From SZUA-309 sp965232595 (GTDB taxonomy: Bacteria; Pseudomonadota; Gammaproteobacteria; Pseudomonadales; Azotimanducaceae), in assembly GCA_965232595.1 (NCBI GenBank), contig OZ246983.1, positions 1,364,001 to 1,428,000 of the forward strand: a DNA stretch of 64,000 bases. The letters run 5' to 3'. Made by a program: the position numbers and the translations under genes. The notes beneath the pieces were generated by a model. The model ran no database searches. It was not told where the DNA came from and saw nothing but the letters and a program-made list of their open reading frames with translations. Shown one piece after another: positions 52,828 to 63,240 of the stretch; within the stretch, counting starts at the first letter, position 1, and every line of letters begins with the position of its first letter.

Positions 52828-55800
52828 ATGGGGGACTGGGAGGACACCGCCAAACCGCGGCGGGCGCGGCCCGTCGTCTGCGCCCTATTGGCCCTCGCCT
52901 TCCTTTTCACAGCACCAATCAGCCACGCTACCGGCACTTCTGGCGGAGAACCTGAGCCGTCGCAGATCGACCTCAGAAAGTCGGCCGGCCCTGTAACGGC
53001 GCTACCCGACGGGCAATACAGCGTTCCCATCCTCATCCAGCTTGAGAACCTGGGCAGCAGGCCGCTTGCGAACGTGCAGGTCAGCGATGATCTGGCGCGG
53101 GAACTCGCGCCTGCGTCACCCATCGGAATCACCGGGCTGCGGGTCGAGGGCGGCTTGCAACAGATCAACGAGAACTATGACGGCACTTCGGTGATCACGC
53201 TGCTGGCCGGGACAGAAACGCTCGAGGCCGGCACCGGGGCCAGTATTCACTTCGACCTGCGTTTCTCGGCAAACGGCCAACCCGGTCCATTCTTCAACCT
53301 GGCGAAAGCAGTCGCCAAAGATCTGGCGAAAGGCAAGTCAGTAAGTGCTTGCTCACGCCCGCCGTTAGCAGATCCAGACATCAAATCCGGTCGCGGTTGC
53401 AAGCCGACGAAGATCAACATCCCGCCCCAGCCACCGCTGATCGGCATGGCGAAGGCAGCCGCCGAAGCAGAGTGGCTCGGCGATGGCTGGTTCCGTTCGC
53501 GCATGACCTTCATCGCCCGCAACTACGGTGGGGAGAAGGCTCTTAATGTTCAGATATTTGACGATCTAGGCATGACCTTCCGCGATGCAGCTGAGTTTCA
53601 GGTTGAGGCGCTCGCTTCGAGCTGGCCAGTCAACTCGAGCTTTGATGGGGTCGCCGATACCCGTCTGCTTGCTCCCGGCGCTTTCCTCTTCGCCGATGAG
53701 AGCCTCTCCGTCGAGCTGACTGTGAGATTTCGGCCAACAGCCGATATCCGCCAGCAGATCCTCAACATGGCCTGCGCTGGTGCCGAGGGTGGACCCTGCG
53801 ACCAATCCTACGATGGTCAGGATCCCGACCCGGACGGCGATGATGATCCGAAAGAGCAGAAGAAGACGCTGATCTTCGACCCAAAGCCGATCATCGGCGC
53901 TGCCAACGACGCCTCCCCCGTACGCTATCCCGGTGGCCGGGAGGTCCAGTTCGACCTGACAGTCACTCTAAGCAATCTGGGTAACACGCCCCTGAGCGAG
54001 ATCAGCGCGGAGAACGCCCTTGGTGCCATGTTTGCTGACGCGGTGAATAGCTACTCGGTGATCCCCGGCTCGATAACCAGCGACGGCCTGCCGATCAACG
54101 AGCGCTTCGACGGCAGCGCAGAGCTGAACCTGCTTGGAGCGGACGCCGCCCTGGCTCAGGAAGAGACGTCGACTATCAGCCTGAGCGTTACCTTCGAACC
54201 GGTTGAGGATGAAGGAACCTTTGAAAATCAGACAGTTACCCGCACGGCCCAGGGCGCACAGGACACCTCCACGGATGGCCTTGAACCAGACCCGGATCGC
54301 AACGGCGTGCCCAGCGAGCGTGAACCCACCCTGATCGCCTACAAGCTGCCGAGACCACCAATCTCGCGAATCGGCCTGGCCAAGGACGCCACCCAGTGCA
54401 CGAAGACCAGTACCGGAGCGCGGCAGGTCCAGCTCGACTTTTACCTGGAGAACACCGGGGAGGTATCGCTGACGGGCCTCGATCTGGTTGATGATCTCCG
54501 CCGCACCTTCCCCGCGCCCGCCACCTTCCGCGTCATCCCAGGCTCGCTGACAAGCAGCGAGCTGCTGGTTAACTCCGGATTCAACGGCGCCGCTGATAGC
54601 CGGATTCTGGCGGGCGGAAACAGCCTGGAACCAGGACAGCGAGCGAGTGCCAGTGTCCTGGTGGAGTATCAACCGAACGATCGTTCTGGCTTCACCAACC
54701 AGGCGACAATCAGCACGAACGAAGGCGCCGAGGCCCTGTCAGCCCCGGGTACGGACCCCAACGCAGCAGATAGCGCGGCGACCGATATCTGCCCGGATCC
54801 GACCGACCCGGAGATCACGGTGGACAAGTCTCTGGTCGACGACCTGATACCCGTGCCTGACGCGGAAGAAACCTGGGATGCGCGCTTTCGAATCATCGTG
54901 CGGAACAGCGGCGACAGCCGGCTCGACAACGTGCAGATCATGGATGACCTGCGCGAGACTTTTCCCGCACCGACCACATTCGAGGTGGTTGGCAGCGTCT
55001 CGGTGAGCGGCGACCTCAGCGAGGAAAACCCGGGGTTCGGCAGAGGCACTTTCGCCCTGCTTTCAGGATCGGAATCGCTAGAAATTGGCGAAGCAGCAAC
55101 CGTCGAGTTTACGGCCCGCTTCGGGGTTAACGATGACACGGAGGTTTACTTCAACGAGATTCTGGCCAGCGCCATCGACCCAGAAGGCACCCGGGTCTAC
55201 GCAACCGACGACGAGCCGACCCGCATCGAGGTACCGGGCTCCCTGCGCGGCAGGATCTTCCTCGACGTAGACCACGACCGTGTCTTCACGTCGGGCGTGG
55301 ACGAAACTCTGAACAACTGGGGCATCGAGCTGATCGAGGGTGAGCTGGACGCCGCGTCGTTCCGTGACGACCGAACGATCGATCCGGACACAACAAGCGA
55401 CGGCGATAATGGCGGCACCTACAGCATCACGGCAATACGACCAAGCCGCTATGCGGTCCTGTTCCGCCACCCCGAAACCCAGGTCGCCTGGCAGCTGGTG
55501 CCAATCGTGATAGAGCCGCGCGGGGAAGCGGTTGTCGACCTGCCTATTGATCCCCAGGGTGTGGTCTACGACGCCGTCACCCGCAAGCGTGTGGCCCGCG
55601 CAAGGCTATCGATTCAGACCGCGGAGGGCGCCGATCTGCCCAGAGAGTGTCTGCTGCCTCAGCAGCAAGGCCAGGAGGTAGGGAGCCTCGGCAGGTATCG
55701 ATTCAGCATCCGCCACGGCCAGGACGATGCCTGCCCGGAAGAGTCCCGGGAATACCGGCTGGTCATCTCCGGCGTGCCGGAACCGGATCCGGAGGACCCT

Positions 55801-58800
55801 GATGCGGTTGAGTACCGGCTGGGTGAATCCGAGCTGCTGCCACCTGTGGACGATGTTTTCGATGCGCTCAGCGACTGCCCGGGCAACGACCTGCCCTGCC
55901 TGATCGAGACGAACAACAACCCGCCGGAAGGCGATGAGCCCCGCTACTACACTGCTTTCCGCACCGCACCTCGCGGCGCCCTGGAGGCACCCGTGGTCGT
56001 CAACAATCACATTCCCATCGATCCCGTATCTCTCCCACCGCCGCCCCCACCAGAGACCGACTCCCAGGGCCTGAGCCTGCAGAAGTCGGCGAACCGGCGG
56101 CGGGTGACCGTAGGCGGCGTGGTCGGGTACCGGCTGCGGCTGGCCAATCTGGCCAGCATCCCGCTGCCGGTGGTGAACGTCACCGATGCGCCCCCACCCG
56201 GCTTCCAGATTCAGAACGACTCGGGACAGCTGCTCCGTGCCGGGGCAGACGGCATCCTCGGAACGCGGGATGACGTGAAGACAGACCTGCCAATCACCGG
56301 CACCGGCCCGGTTTCCTTTGCGCCCATCAGCTTCGAGATCGATGAGCGACTCGAGATCCGCTACGTCAGCCGCGTCAGTCCGGCCGTGCGCGAGGGTTCG
56401 CACGTGAACACGGCAACGGCAAGCTATCGCTACGGGGAGCGGACCTTCGAGGTGAGCGACGACGCCACCGTGCAGGTGATGGCCGATCCGCTGTTCACCC
56501 GGGCGACGGTGATCGGCAAGGTCTTTCACGACGCGGATGGAAACGGCGTGCAGAGCCGAGGCGAGATCGGCATGCACAAGGTCCGGCTGTTGACGCCGGA
56601 AGGGCTGATCGTCGAGACCGACGAAGAGGGCCGCTACCACATCGCCGACATCGACGTGACCCGCAGCTACGGCGCCAACTACGTCATCAAGCTCGACACC
56701 AACACCTTGCCCAGCGGCTGGCAGAGCCTCTCGGACACCCGGCAGATTGTGCATCTGGCGCCGGGCGGCATCGGCAAGGTGAACTGGGCAGTCGATAACA
56801 CCCGGGACCAGGACAAAGGCGATGATTGCTGCGGCGAGTACCTGAACTTCCGCTACTTCGATCCCTTCGCCACCGAGAAACGCCTGGATGTGTATCCCTC
56901 CCGGATCACGAAAAACGCTTCCGACTGGACGCTGGAGTTCAGCCTGTCCAGCAACTACTACATGCAGGCGCCGCTCTACGAGCTGACGATCACGGGTGAG
57001 AATGACGTCAGCTTCACCGACCCGGATCGGAAGAGGCTCTGCGGTTTGCTCGAGCACCCGCAGCAGTTCGTACGCATGTCCCGACTAGGCCTGCAGTCGG
57101 GTCGGCAGTACTCCTACAGGTTGCGCGTGTACGAGATGGGCGCAGCCGAGCGGAAGCGCCATCAGGACGAGCTGCAGCGATCCACGCACGGCACTGAACC
57201 CCAGCACCTGGACTGCAGAACGATCGAGGACGTACCGTCACGCCCCTTCGACACGACACACAGCTTGAGCTTTCATCTGCCCGAGAATCCGCAGCTGACC
57301 AGCTGGGCCGGACGCAGAGGCATGTCTCCCGGCTCCGCTCTGGACCGGGAAGGCATCGTGCTCGGCCCCAGGGTTCAAGGGCGCGCGGTGCGTCGTTACG
57401 AAAAATCCAGGGATCCGGTGGAAGTGCACTGGAAATCGAACGACAGGCTGCTCAACAGCAACGAGCAGCTTGTCATGGATATGCGCGGGGACCCGGAATG
57501 GGAGGTGTTGCCGAAAAAGAACGCGGCTCCTGAACCCCTGCCGTCCACCGTCGCCCCGGATCAGCCCAGGGACAATCTGATCGGTCAACGGGAGCTGCCG
57601 AGCAGGATCGAGATGGAGGTCAAGTTCGAGGAATCCCGCAGAGCCGCCGACAACTCGCCCGTCGGCCGAACCTGGCTGAATCGGGACAGCCTGCACCAGC
57701 CGCACGATGTGGTTTACGGAGCAACGGGAATGGAGACCGCGATGCTCTGTTGCGATCTCGAGACCGCGGTGGAAACCGTGGCTGACCAGGACAACAACAT
57801 CTACGCGATCCGCGTGCACAATCGCAGCCACGAGCCCATAGAGCCCGCCTTCGAGGTCCAGGGCAGTTGCCCGTGGACGGCACCGGATTCAGCGCAGATC
57901 GAGCCGCGAACGACACGTGAGTTTTATCTTGGTGGCTTCCATCAGGAAGGCCCGTGGGCCAGGAGCTGCTGGCGCTACATCAGCGTCCGCATCAGCTCGC
58001 CCCTGCTTCCGCGGGGACCCGACGGACCAATGATCAAGTATGTGATCAGCCGTCATCGCTACGAAGAGAACGGCCCCTGGCGGCCGCCGCGGACCACGGC
58101 GCACTGCCTGGACGTCGAGGGAACGCCGCAAGTGACAGAGCAGCGCCAGGTCGCAGCCATTCGCGTTGAGGACGAGGATCCGAATCGGGAGGAAGGTGTA
58201 ATCGCGGAGGATCTATTCCGCCCGAACAACGACTACGGCGTCGCCGTCGTTGATCTGACCATCGGCGGTCGCTCACTCAGCGGCGGTCTAGAAGATCTCT
58301 CCGCCGACCTGGACGGCTCTTTCGCCGATGGACGGGTCGCCGCCTACTGGCGGGGAGAGCGGATCCTGGGCTCGACTGGCGACCATGAGCAAAACGAAGA
58401 CGATCAGCGAGACCTGGCGAAGGAAAACCAGGAGCTCGACACGCTCAGCTGGGTTCTGCAGATCGATTCGACCAAGGACGATCTGGACAACCTGTTCGAC
58501 AACCTGAAAAGGAAGGATCCGGATCGCATCTTCCGGCAACTGGATACCGATCAGTACTACCCTACCTATGGCGACGACTCGACCACCATCCTCGACACCG
58601 CCACCCAGGGTGCCTTCTATGCCCGGGTCGCCGCCAATCGTTCCCACGCGTTGTGGGGTAACTTCAACACCGGACTCACGGGTACGGAGTTCGCGCAATA
58701 CAACCGCTCGCTCTATGGCGCTTATGGGGACTATCAGAGCAAGGCACGCACCCCGCAGGGAGAGAGCCGGTGGCAGCTCAGCGGCTTCCACTCCGAGGCG

Positions 58801-61149
58801 CAGACGACCTCAGGCAGCGCCTCCTATCTGGCCACCGGCGGCTCGCTGTACTACCTGCCACATACGGACATCGTCATGGGCTCGGAAAAGGTCTGGGTCG
58901 AAGTGCGTCGACGCGACACGGAGCAGGTGGAGGAGCGCGAGATCCTGCTACCGGGCCGGGACTACGAGGTCGACCCGTTGCAGGGGCGGATCCTGCTGCA
59001 GGCGCCGCTGGCTCAGGTGGTACGCGAGCGCTTTGCCAACGTGATCCGCTCGCGAGCGCTCGAGGGTGACGACATCTTTCTGTTCGTTGACTATGAGTAC
59101 CTGACACCAGCCTTCGAAGCGGAAGACCACAACTGGGGACTTCGCGGTAAGGCCTGGGTGCACGATGCGGTCAGCCTCGGATTCACCCACGTCACCGATG
59201 AGCAGGCCACGAACGACTACCAGTTGAACGGCCTCGACGCCATCTGGCGCCATGGCGAGGACAGTTACCTGAGCGCGGAATTCGCCCGCTCCGAAGCTGA
59301 ACGTGGCGGCAGCAGCAAGTTCTCCCTGGATGGCGGGCTCACCTTCGAAGAGAGTGCCGCGAGCTCTGAACCCGCTGGCTCGGAGGGCGAAGCTCTGGGC
59401 TTCGAGGCGCGGCTGAATCTGGAGGATGTCAGCGAGCACAACGGCAGCGTGCACGCCTGGTGGAAACAGCGGGACGCCGGCTTCGATGCCGACCGTTTCC
59501 GTGCCGGAACTGAAACCACCGACCTGGGCTTGAACTTCGCAACCGATCTCCTCGCCGGTTGGTCGCTTTCCGGCGGGGCTACAGAGCTCGACCGTGACCA
59601 GGACCGCCGCTCCCGCACCGCCAGGCTGCAGGCCAGCGGTAGCGCCGGTTGCAAACGACCAGGCAGGAAGGGCAGGCGGGGCTGTGCAGAGTTCGACCTT
59701 GAGGCGCGCTACGAAGACCTGTCCCTGGACGACAACGCCTCTTCCCTCCTGCCCTACCGACAGGAGGACGGCAGCGCCACCCTGCTGGGCGCCCGCGCCG
59801 GTTACTGGATCGATGAGGCCACCAACATTTACGCCTCAGCACAGACGGCCCTCAGCTCGGAGCGGGACTACGAGGACAACGATCTCATCGCCGTCGGCAC
59901 CAACACCCGCTTCTCCGACAAGCTGGCACTGAGCCTCGAAGCGGCAGACGGCGATCGCGGCGAGGCGCTGATTGCAGGCGCGGACTACCGCATGAGCGAC
60001 AGGGCCAGCTTCAACCTCTCCGGCGGGGTTGGGGCTGGCGCGCTCAGCCGCTTCTCCGGCCGTTACCAGCTGACCGAAGGCCATGAGCTCTTCGGCACCT
60101 ACACCATGGATCCGGACCGGACTGACGGCGCACGCAACCTCCTCTCTGTCGGCCAGCGCCGAGACCTCGGCAACCGGATGCGGATCTTCACGGAGTCGCA
60201 GTTCGGCCGCGGCTTCGGAGAGCTCAGCAACGGCCATCTGGGCGGTATCGAGCTCGATCACGATCGCTGGGTGCTCTCCACCACGCTGCAGGCCAGCAGC
60301 GTCGAGCGCAGCGAGGCGACGTTCGATCGTCTGGCGGCAAGCATCGGCGCCGCCTATCGCAGCGAATCAACCACGCTTTCCACCCGCTTCGAGCTCCGGG
60401 AAGACGAAGGTGACGACCTGAAAACCCGTCAGTACGTGAGCTCGAACGCGCTGGCCCATCAGCTGAGCGAAGCCGGCCGCCTGCTCGGCAAGGTCAACGT
60501 TGCCTGGACCGACGACAGATATGCTGACCGGGAAGCCGGCCGCTTCGCCGAGATCGCCCTCGGCTACGCCCATCGTCCGATCGACAACGACACCTGGAAC
60601 GGCATGGTCCGCTATAACTATCTCTACGACGTCGGCACCGAAGGCCAGAGCAACGCCCCGGGTGACGAGAAAGCACACGTCGTTTCAGCAGAAGGCTTCG
60701 TCGACGTCCATGAAAAGCTGCAGTTGGGTGCTAAGCTCTCATACCGGGGCGGGAAGACGAGAATCGAGAAAGGTACCGGCGACTGGTACGACCTCAGCAT
60801 GGGCATGGCCGTGGCCCGGGCGAGCTACCGGATCAACCTCGAGAAGCTGCACAAGGGCACGCGGTTGCTACCCGACCAGGTCGAGCTGCTGGGTGAGTAC
60901 CGATGGCTGGAAGACTTCGAAGGCAACAGCACCCAGCGGGGCGCACTGCTCGGGATCTACCGGAACTTCGATCCGCGGCTGCGCGCGGAGCCGGAAGAGC
61001 AGAGGGCGATCACAACCGGTGCTAAACGCCTGCTGGAGCCAACGATGCGGGTCGGGATCGGCTACAACTTCTCGGGCTTCGACGACGACATGCGACAGGA
61101 CAACTACAAATCTCACGGCTGGTTTCTAGACATGATGGCCGTGTTCTGA
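52828..61149 (+). CDS. Giant exported protein: five DUF11-like repeats, SdrD/CnaB-like domains and C-terminal outer-membrane barrel-like region
   Basis: 2,773 residues. Signal peptide 1-33 (core CALLALAFLF, cleavage near HA). Five tandem beta-sandwich repeats follow, with centres near residues 82, 239, 391, 551 and 701, all with the pattern DDL...(F/Y)xG...LLxGxxxLxxG. Acidic linkers such as DPDPDGDDDP separate some of them. SdrD-B-like domains begin near 803 (GRIFLDVDHD) and 1225 (GKVFHDADGNG), with a DUF11-like domain near 1078-1220. From about 1800 to the end lies a strand-rich region with YPTYGDDSTTILD near 1910, ending in AVF, like an outer-membrane barrel. Function not known; see findings. 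Confidence 0.85.
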   Translation: MGDWEDTAKPRRARPVVCALLALAFLFTAPISHATGTSGGEPEPSQIDLRKSAGPVTALPDGQYSVPILIQLENLGSRPLANVQVSDDLARELAPASPIGITGLRVEGGLQQINENYDGTSVITLLAGTETLEAGTGASIHFDLRFSANGQPGPFFNLAKAVAKDLAKGKSVSACSRPPLADPDIKSGRGCKPTKINIPPQPPLIGMAKAAAEAEWLGDGWFRSRMTFIARNYGGEKALNVQIFDDLGMTFRDAAEFQVEALASSWPVNSSFDGVADTRLLAPGAFLFADESLSVELTVRFRPTADIRQQILNMACAGAEGGPCDQSYDGQDPDPDGDDDPKEQKKTLIFDPKPIIGAANDASPVRYPGGREVQFDLTVTLSNLGNTPLSEISAENALGAMFADAVNSYSVIPGSITSDGLPINERFDGSAELNLLGADAALAQEETSTISLSVTFEPVEDEGTFENQTVTRTAQGAQDTSTDGLEPDPDRNGVPSEREPTLIAYKLPRPPISRIGLAKDATQCTKTSTGARQVQLDFYLENTGEVSLTGLDLVDDLRRTFPAPATFRVIPGSLTSSELLVNSGFNGAADSRILAGGNSLEPGQRASASVLVEYQPNDRSGFTNQATISTNEGAEALSAPGTDPNAADSAATDICPDPTDPEITVDKSLVDDLIPVPDAEETWDARFRIIVRNSGDSRLDNVQIMDDLRETFPAPTTFEVVGSVSVSGDLSEENPGFGRGTFALLSGSESLEIGEAATVEFTARFGVNDDTEVYFNEILASAIDPEGTRVYATDDEPTRIEVPGSLRGRIFLDVDHDRVFTSGVDETLNNWGIELIEGELDAASFRDDRTIDPDTTSDGDNGGTYSITAIRPSRYAVLFRHPETQVAWQLVPIVIEPRGEAVVDLPIDPQGVVYDAVTRKRVARARLSIQTAEGADLPRECLLPQQQGQEVGSLGRYRFSIRHGQDDACPEESREYRLVISGVPEPDPEDPDAVEYRLGESELLPPVDDVFDALSDCPGNDLPCLIETNNNPPEGDEPRYYTAFRTAPRGALEAPVVVNNHIPIDPVSLPPPPPPETDSQGLSLQKSANRRRVTVGGVVGYRLRLANLASIPLPVVNVTDAPPPGFQIQNDSGQLLRAGADGILGTRDDVKTDLPITGTGPVSFAPISFEIDERLEIRYVSRVSPAVREGSHVNTATASYRYGERTFEVSDDATVQVMADPLFTRATVIGKVFHDADGNGVQSRGEIGMHKVRLLTPEGLIVETDEEGRYHIADIDVTRSYGANYVIKLDTNTLPSGWQSLSDTRQIVHLAPGGIGKVNWAVDNTRDQDKGDDCCGEYLNFRYFDPFATEKRLDVYPSRITKNASDWTLEFSLSSNYYMQAPLYELTITGENDVSFTDPDRKRLCGLLEHPQQFVRMSRLGLQSGRQYSYRLRVYEMGAAERKRHQDELQRSTHGTEPQHLDCRTIEDVPSRPFDTTHSLSFHLPENPQLTSWAGRRGMSPGSALDREGIVLGPRVQGRAVRRYEKSRDPVEVHWKSNDRLLNSNEQLVMDMRGDPEWEVLPKKNAAPEPLPSTVAPDQPRDNLIGQRELPSRIEMEVKFEESRRAADNSPVGRTWLNRDSLHQPHDVVYGATGMETAMLCCDLETAVETVADQDNNIYAIRVHNRSHEPIEPAFEVQGSCPWTAPDSAQIEPRTTREFYLGGFHQEGPWARSCWRYISVRISSPLLPRGPDGPMIKYVISRHRYEENGPWRPPRTTAHCLDVEGTPQVTEQRQVAAIRVEDEDPNREEGVIAEDLFRPNNDYGVAVVDLTIGGRSLSGGLEDLSADLDGSFADGRVAAYWRGERILGSTGDHEQNEDDQRDLAKENQELDTLSWVLQIDSTKDDLDNLFDNLKRKDPDRIFRQLDTDQYYPTYGDDSTTILDTATQGAFYARVAANRSHALWGNFNTGLTGTEFAQYNRSLYGAYGDYQSKARTPQGESRWQLSGFHSEAQTTSGSASYLATGGSLYYLPHTDIVMGSEKVWVEVRRRDTEQVEEREILLPGRDYEVDPLQGRILLQAPLAQVVRERFANVIRSRALEGDDIFLFVDYEYLTPAFEAEDHNWGLRGKAWVHDAVSLGFTHVTDEQATNDYQLNGLDAIWRHGEDSYLSAEFARSEAERGGSSKFSLDGGLTFEESAASSEPAGSEGEALGFEARLNLEDVSEHNGSVHAWWKQRDAGFDADRFRAGTETTDLGLNFATDLLAGWSLSGGATELDRDQDRRSRTARLQASGSAGCKRPGRKGRRGCAEFDLEARYEDLSLDDNASSLLPYRQEDGSATLLGARAGYWIDEATNIYASAQTALSSERDYEDNDLIAVGTNTRFSDKLALSLEAADGDRGEALIAGADYRMSDRASFNLSGGVGAGALSRFSGRYQLTEGHELFGTYTMDPDRTDGARNLLSVGQRRDLGNRMRIFTESQFGRGFGELSNGHLGGIELDHDRWVLSTTLQASSVERSEATFDRLAASIGAAYRSESTTLSTRFELREDEGDDLKTRQYVSSNALAHQLSEAGRLLGKVNVAWTDDRYADREAGRFAEIALGYAHRPIDNDTWNGMVRYNYLYDVGTEGQSNAPGDEKAHVVSAEGFVDVHEKLQLGAKLSYRGGKTRIEKGTGDWYDLSMGMAVARASYRINLEKLHKGTRLLPDQVELLGEYRWLEDFEGNSTQRGALLGIYRNFDPRLRAEPEEQRAITTGAKRLLEPTMRVGIGYNFSGFDDDMRQDNYKSHGWFLDMMAVF

Positions 61150-61160
61150 GGGGAGGAAGC

Positions 61161-62453
61161 ATGCGAATACTCTATCTGACCGCTAATCCGCAGTGGGTGC
61201 GTAAAGATCCGCCCGAGAACCAGCAGACCACGATAGGCACCGGCAAAAAGCGGATGACCCCGGCGGAGCGCCGCAAGCTGTTCAAGAAGTACGCGCCGCT
61301 GAAGCTCTGGGAGGAGCTCAAGAAGCTCACCGACATTCTGTTCGATGCCCGCGGCGAAGGCCGCGTGTCGCTGGAAGTGGTTCCGGAGATCGACCGCGGC
61401 GATGTGGTGCGCTACGTCGGCTCGCGCAGGCCGAACGTGGTGCACTTCAGCGGCCACGGCGAAAAGGGAGAGCTGATACTGAACGGCTCGTTCGACCAGG
61501 CTGGCGAGAAAGTGCCGGAGGAGTGGCTGGCCGGCGTCCTGGCAGACAGAGGCATTGACGTGCTCGTGCTCAACTGCTGCTGGTCAGCGACCATCGCCGA
61601 GAGCATGGTCGAGCAGATGAAGAGCGCGGCACCGCTCGTCATCGGCACCACCAAAGAGGTGGGAAGCAGGGAAGCCGCCGAGTTCACCGAGGCGTTCTAC
61701 GACGCGTTGCAGCAATGCGCCACGCTGCGCGAGGCATATCGGAGCGCCACGGCTGACAAGCCAGGCCTCTACAAAGCGTTTCCCTCCGAGGACGACGACC
61801 GCTGGAACAGGCAACTGACGCTGAAGGAACCGGAGGTTGCCAGCAGCACAGATGACACTGCGAAATCAGGCCCGCCTGCTGAACCGACCGAACCCGCCCC
61901 CGAGCAGGTGCTGCACGGTTATCAGGAGGAGGTCTCACAGATTCGCGGCAACCTCTGGTTCAGCATGGCCTGGGATCTGGCCATGGTGATCATCGGTTTC
62001 GAGGTTGCGCTCATCGGTTTTCTGCTGATCAACGGCCACTACGAAAACACGCTCACAGCCATCGCCACCTGGCTGGCCGACCCGGTGATCACCACAGGCG
62101 CCTGGGAGTGGGTGGACAAAACGCTCAACTTCATCTTCACACCTTTCGTCTGGCTGCTCAGCGTGCTGGCAAAACCCATCTCATGGGTGCTGAGCGGCCT
62201 GTCCCAGATCAACAACGACCTGGCATCGGAAGACGCGAAGTGGCTGCAGTGGGAGCCGCTAGCGATCATGACTGCTCTGGCCAGCGTGCCGGTGGCGAGG
62301 CTCGCCTCGTTCTTCTGGGTTTTTCTCGGCTCTACCTATGCACGAGTGGCATTGGTCGCGGTAGGCGCCCAACCTGAGGAGAAGATCAGGAAGGAGCTGG
62401 CGAGCGGGAGGATTCCGCTGATGCTGAAGCGCCTGAAGGAGTATGAGTTATGA
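61161..62453 (+). CDS. CHAT-domain protease with C-terminal membrane segments
   Basis: 430 residues. The N-terminal CHAT (caspase-HetF-associated) cysteine-protease domain covers about 1-210: catalytic His99 in HFSGHG and Cys139/Cys140 in VLNCCWSA, where most members read N-A-C. The linker (about 225-255) is Pro/Glu/Ser-rich. Hydrophobic helices at about 267-291, 321-346 and 366-402 should anchor it in the inner membrane with the CHAT domain in the cytoplasm, as it has no signal peptide. GGGGAGGA precedes the ATG, 11 bases after the giant gene. It overlaps the next gene by four bases. Confidence 0.85.
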   Translation: MRILYLTANPQWVRKDPPENQQTTIGTGKKRMTPAERRKLFKKYAPLKLWEELKKLTDILFDARGEGRVSLEVVPEIDRGDVVRYVGSRRPNVVHFSGHGEKGELILNGSFDQAGEKVPEEWLAGVLADRGIDVLVLNCCWSATIAESMVEQMKSAAPLVIGTTKEVGSREAAEFTEAFYDALQQCATLREAYRSATADKPGLYKAFPSEDDDRWNRQLTLKEPEVASSTDDTAKSGPPAEPTEPAPEQVLHGYQEEVSQIRGNLWFSMAWDLAMVIIGFEVALIGFLLINGHYENTLTAIATWLADPVITTGAWEWVDKTLNFIFTPFVWLLSVLAKPISWVLSGLSQINNDLASEDAKWLQWEPLAIMTALASVPVARLASFFWVFLGSTYARVALVAVGAQPEEKIRKELASGRIPLMLKRLKEYEL

Positions 62454-63220
62454 GCGAGAAACTCTCAGACCTTGCTCTCGCACACCGTCTCGATTCCGCA
62501 TCTGGACTCGCTAGACGGGGCGCGGTCATCTACCAGACCACCCGCAACATGATGATCGGCGTCGGCCTAACGGCCGCCGTCTTTCTCCCCCTCACTGCCT
62601 CGAACGAGCAGCAGGAACAGCCGGAGAAGACGGTCATCAAGCTGCTGCCGACTCAACCGGTAGTGGTCACCAGCGAGCTCAAAGTTCCGGAAGAGGTGTT
62701 CATCAACGCGACCCCGGACATCGATGTAGCAGTGCTTACCTCACCCGTAGAAGGTGCAAGTCAGATGACGAGAGCATGGCACCGAACCACCTTCTCCGAA
62801 ACCAACGATGAGTTCTGGGCGCTACCGGATGCGCAGTTCATCCTCCGATTCACGCGTGGCACAAGCTTCCCGGGTTGCGCCGGTCCAACCTGCACGGGTA
62901 CTTTCGCGCTGACGGACCAGGACGGCGGAGAACTCGCCACGATATCGGTCAACGCGGGGAGAACGGTGACGAGCGATCAGTGCGACCTCCTGCGCCCGCC
63001 AGTCGTGGTAACCGAGACCCTGGCTTGCGAGTTGCCGGGGATCGCGAGCGGGGGTGCAGACGTCTGTCTCTGGCTGCGGCCATCGCAGCACCCTGAGGTC
63101 GAGCCAACGTTCACGCCGTCAGGTTCAGCACCGGTGCGCACGTTGGTAGAGGACACACTACCGCTGGACGTACGCTGGATTATTCTCCGTGAAGATGAAG
63201 AGAGTTGTCCCGACTACTGA
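62450..63220 (+). CDS. Single-pass membrane protein with Cys-rich predicted periplasmic domain, unknown function
   Basis: 256 residues; no family recognised. The N-terminal 31 residues are charged, then one hydrophobic segment (about 33-50, MMIGVGLTAAVFLPLTA), then a polar domain with beta-type sequence and six cysteines (FPGCAGPTC, DQCDLL, ACELP, DVCLWL and SCPDY near the end) likely to form disulfides outside the cytoplasm. It shares ATGA with the CHAT gene and lies 20 bases before the caspase gene, so it is probably part of the same system. Confidence 0.75.
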   Translation: MSEKLSDLALAHRLDSASGLARRGAVIYQTTRNMMIGVGLTAAVFLPLTASNEQQEQPEKTVIKLLPTQPVVVTSELKVPEEVFINATPDIDVAVLTSPVEGASQMTRAWHRTTFSETNDEFWALPDAQFILRFTRGTSFPGCAGPTCTGTFALTDQDGGELATISVNAGRTVTSDQCDLLRPPVVVTETLACELPGIASGGADVCLWLRPSQHPEVEPTFTPSGSAPVRTLVEDTLPLDVRWIILREDEESCPDY

Positions 63221-63240
63221 AAACAGACGAGGAGATCGAC

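Noticed and set aside
52683..53168. Minus-strand frame covering the promoter of the giant gene
   Set aside because: It overlaps the clear signal peptide coding region of the giant protein and has no recognisable motif.
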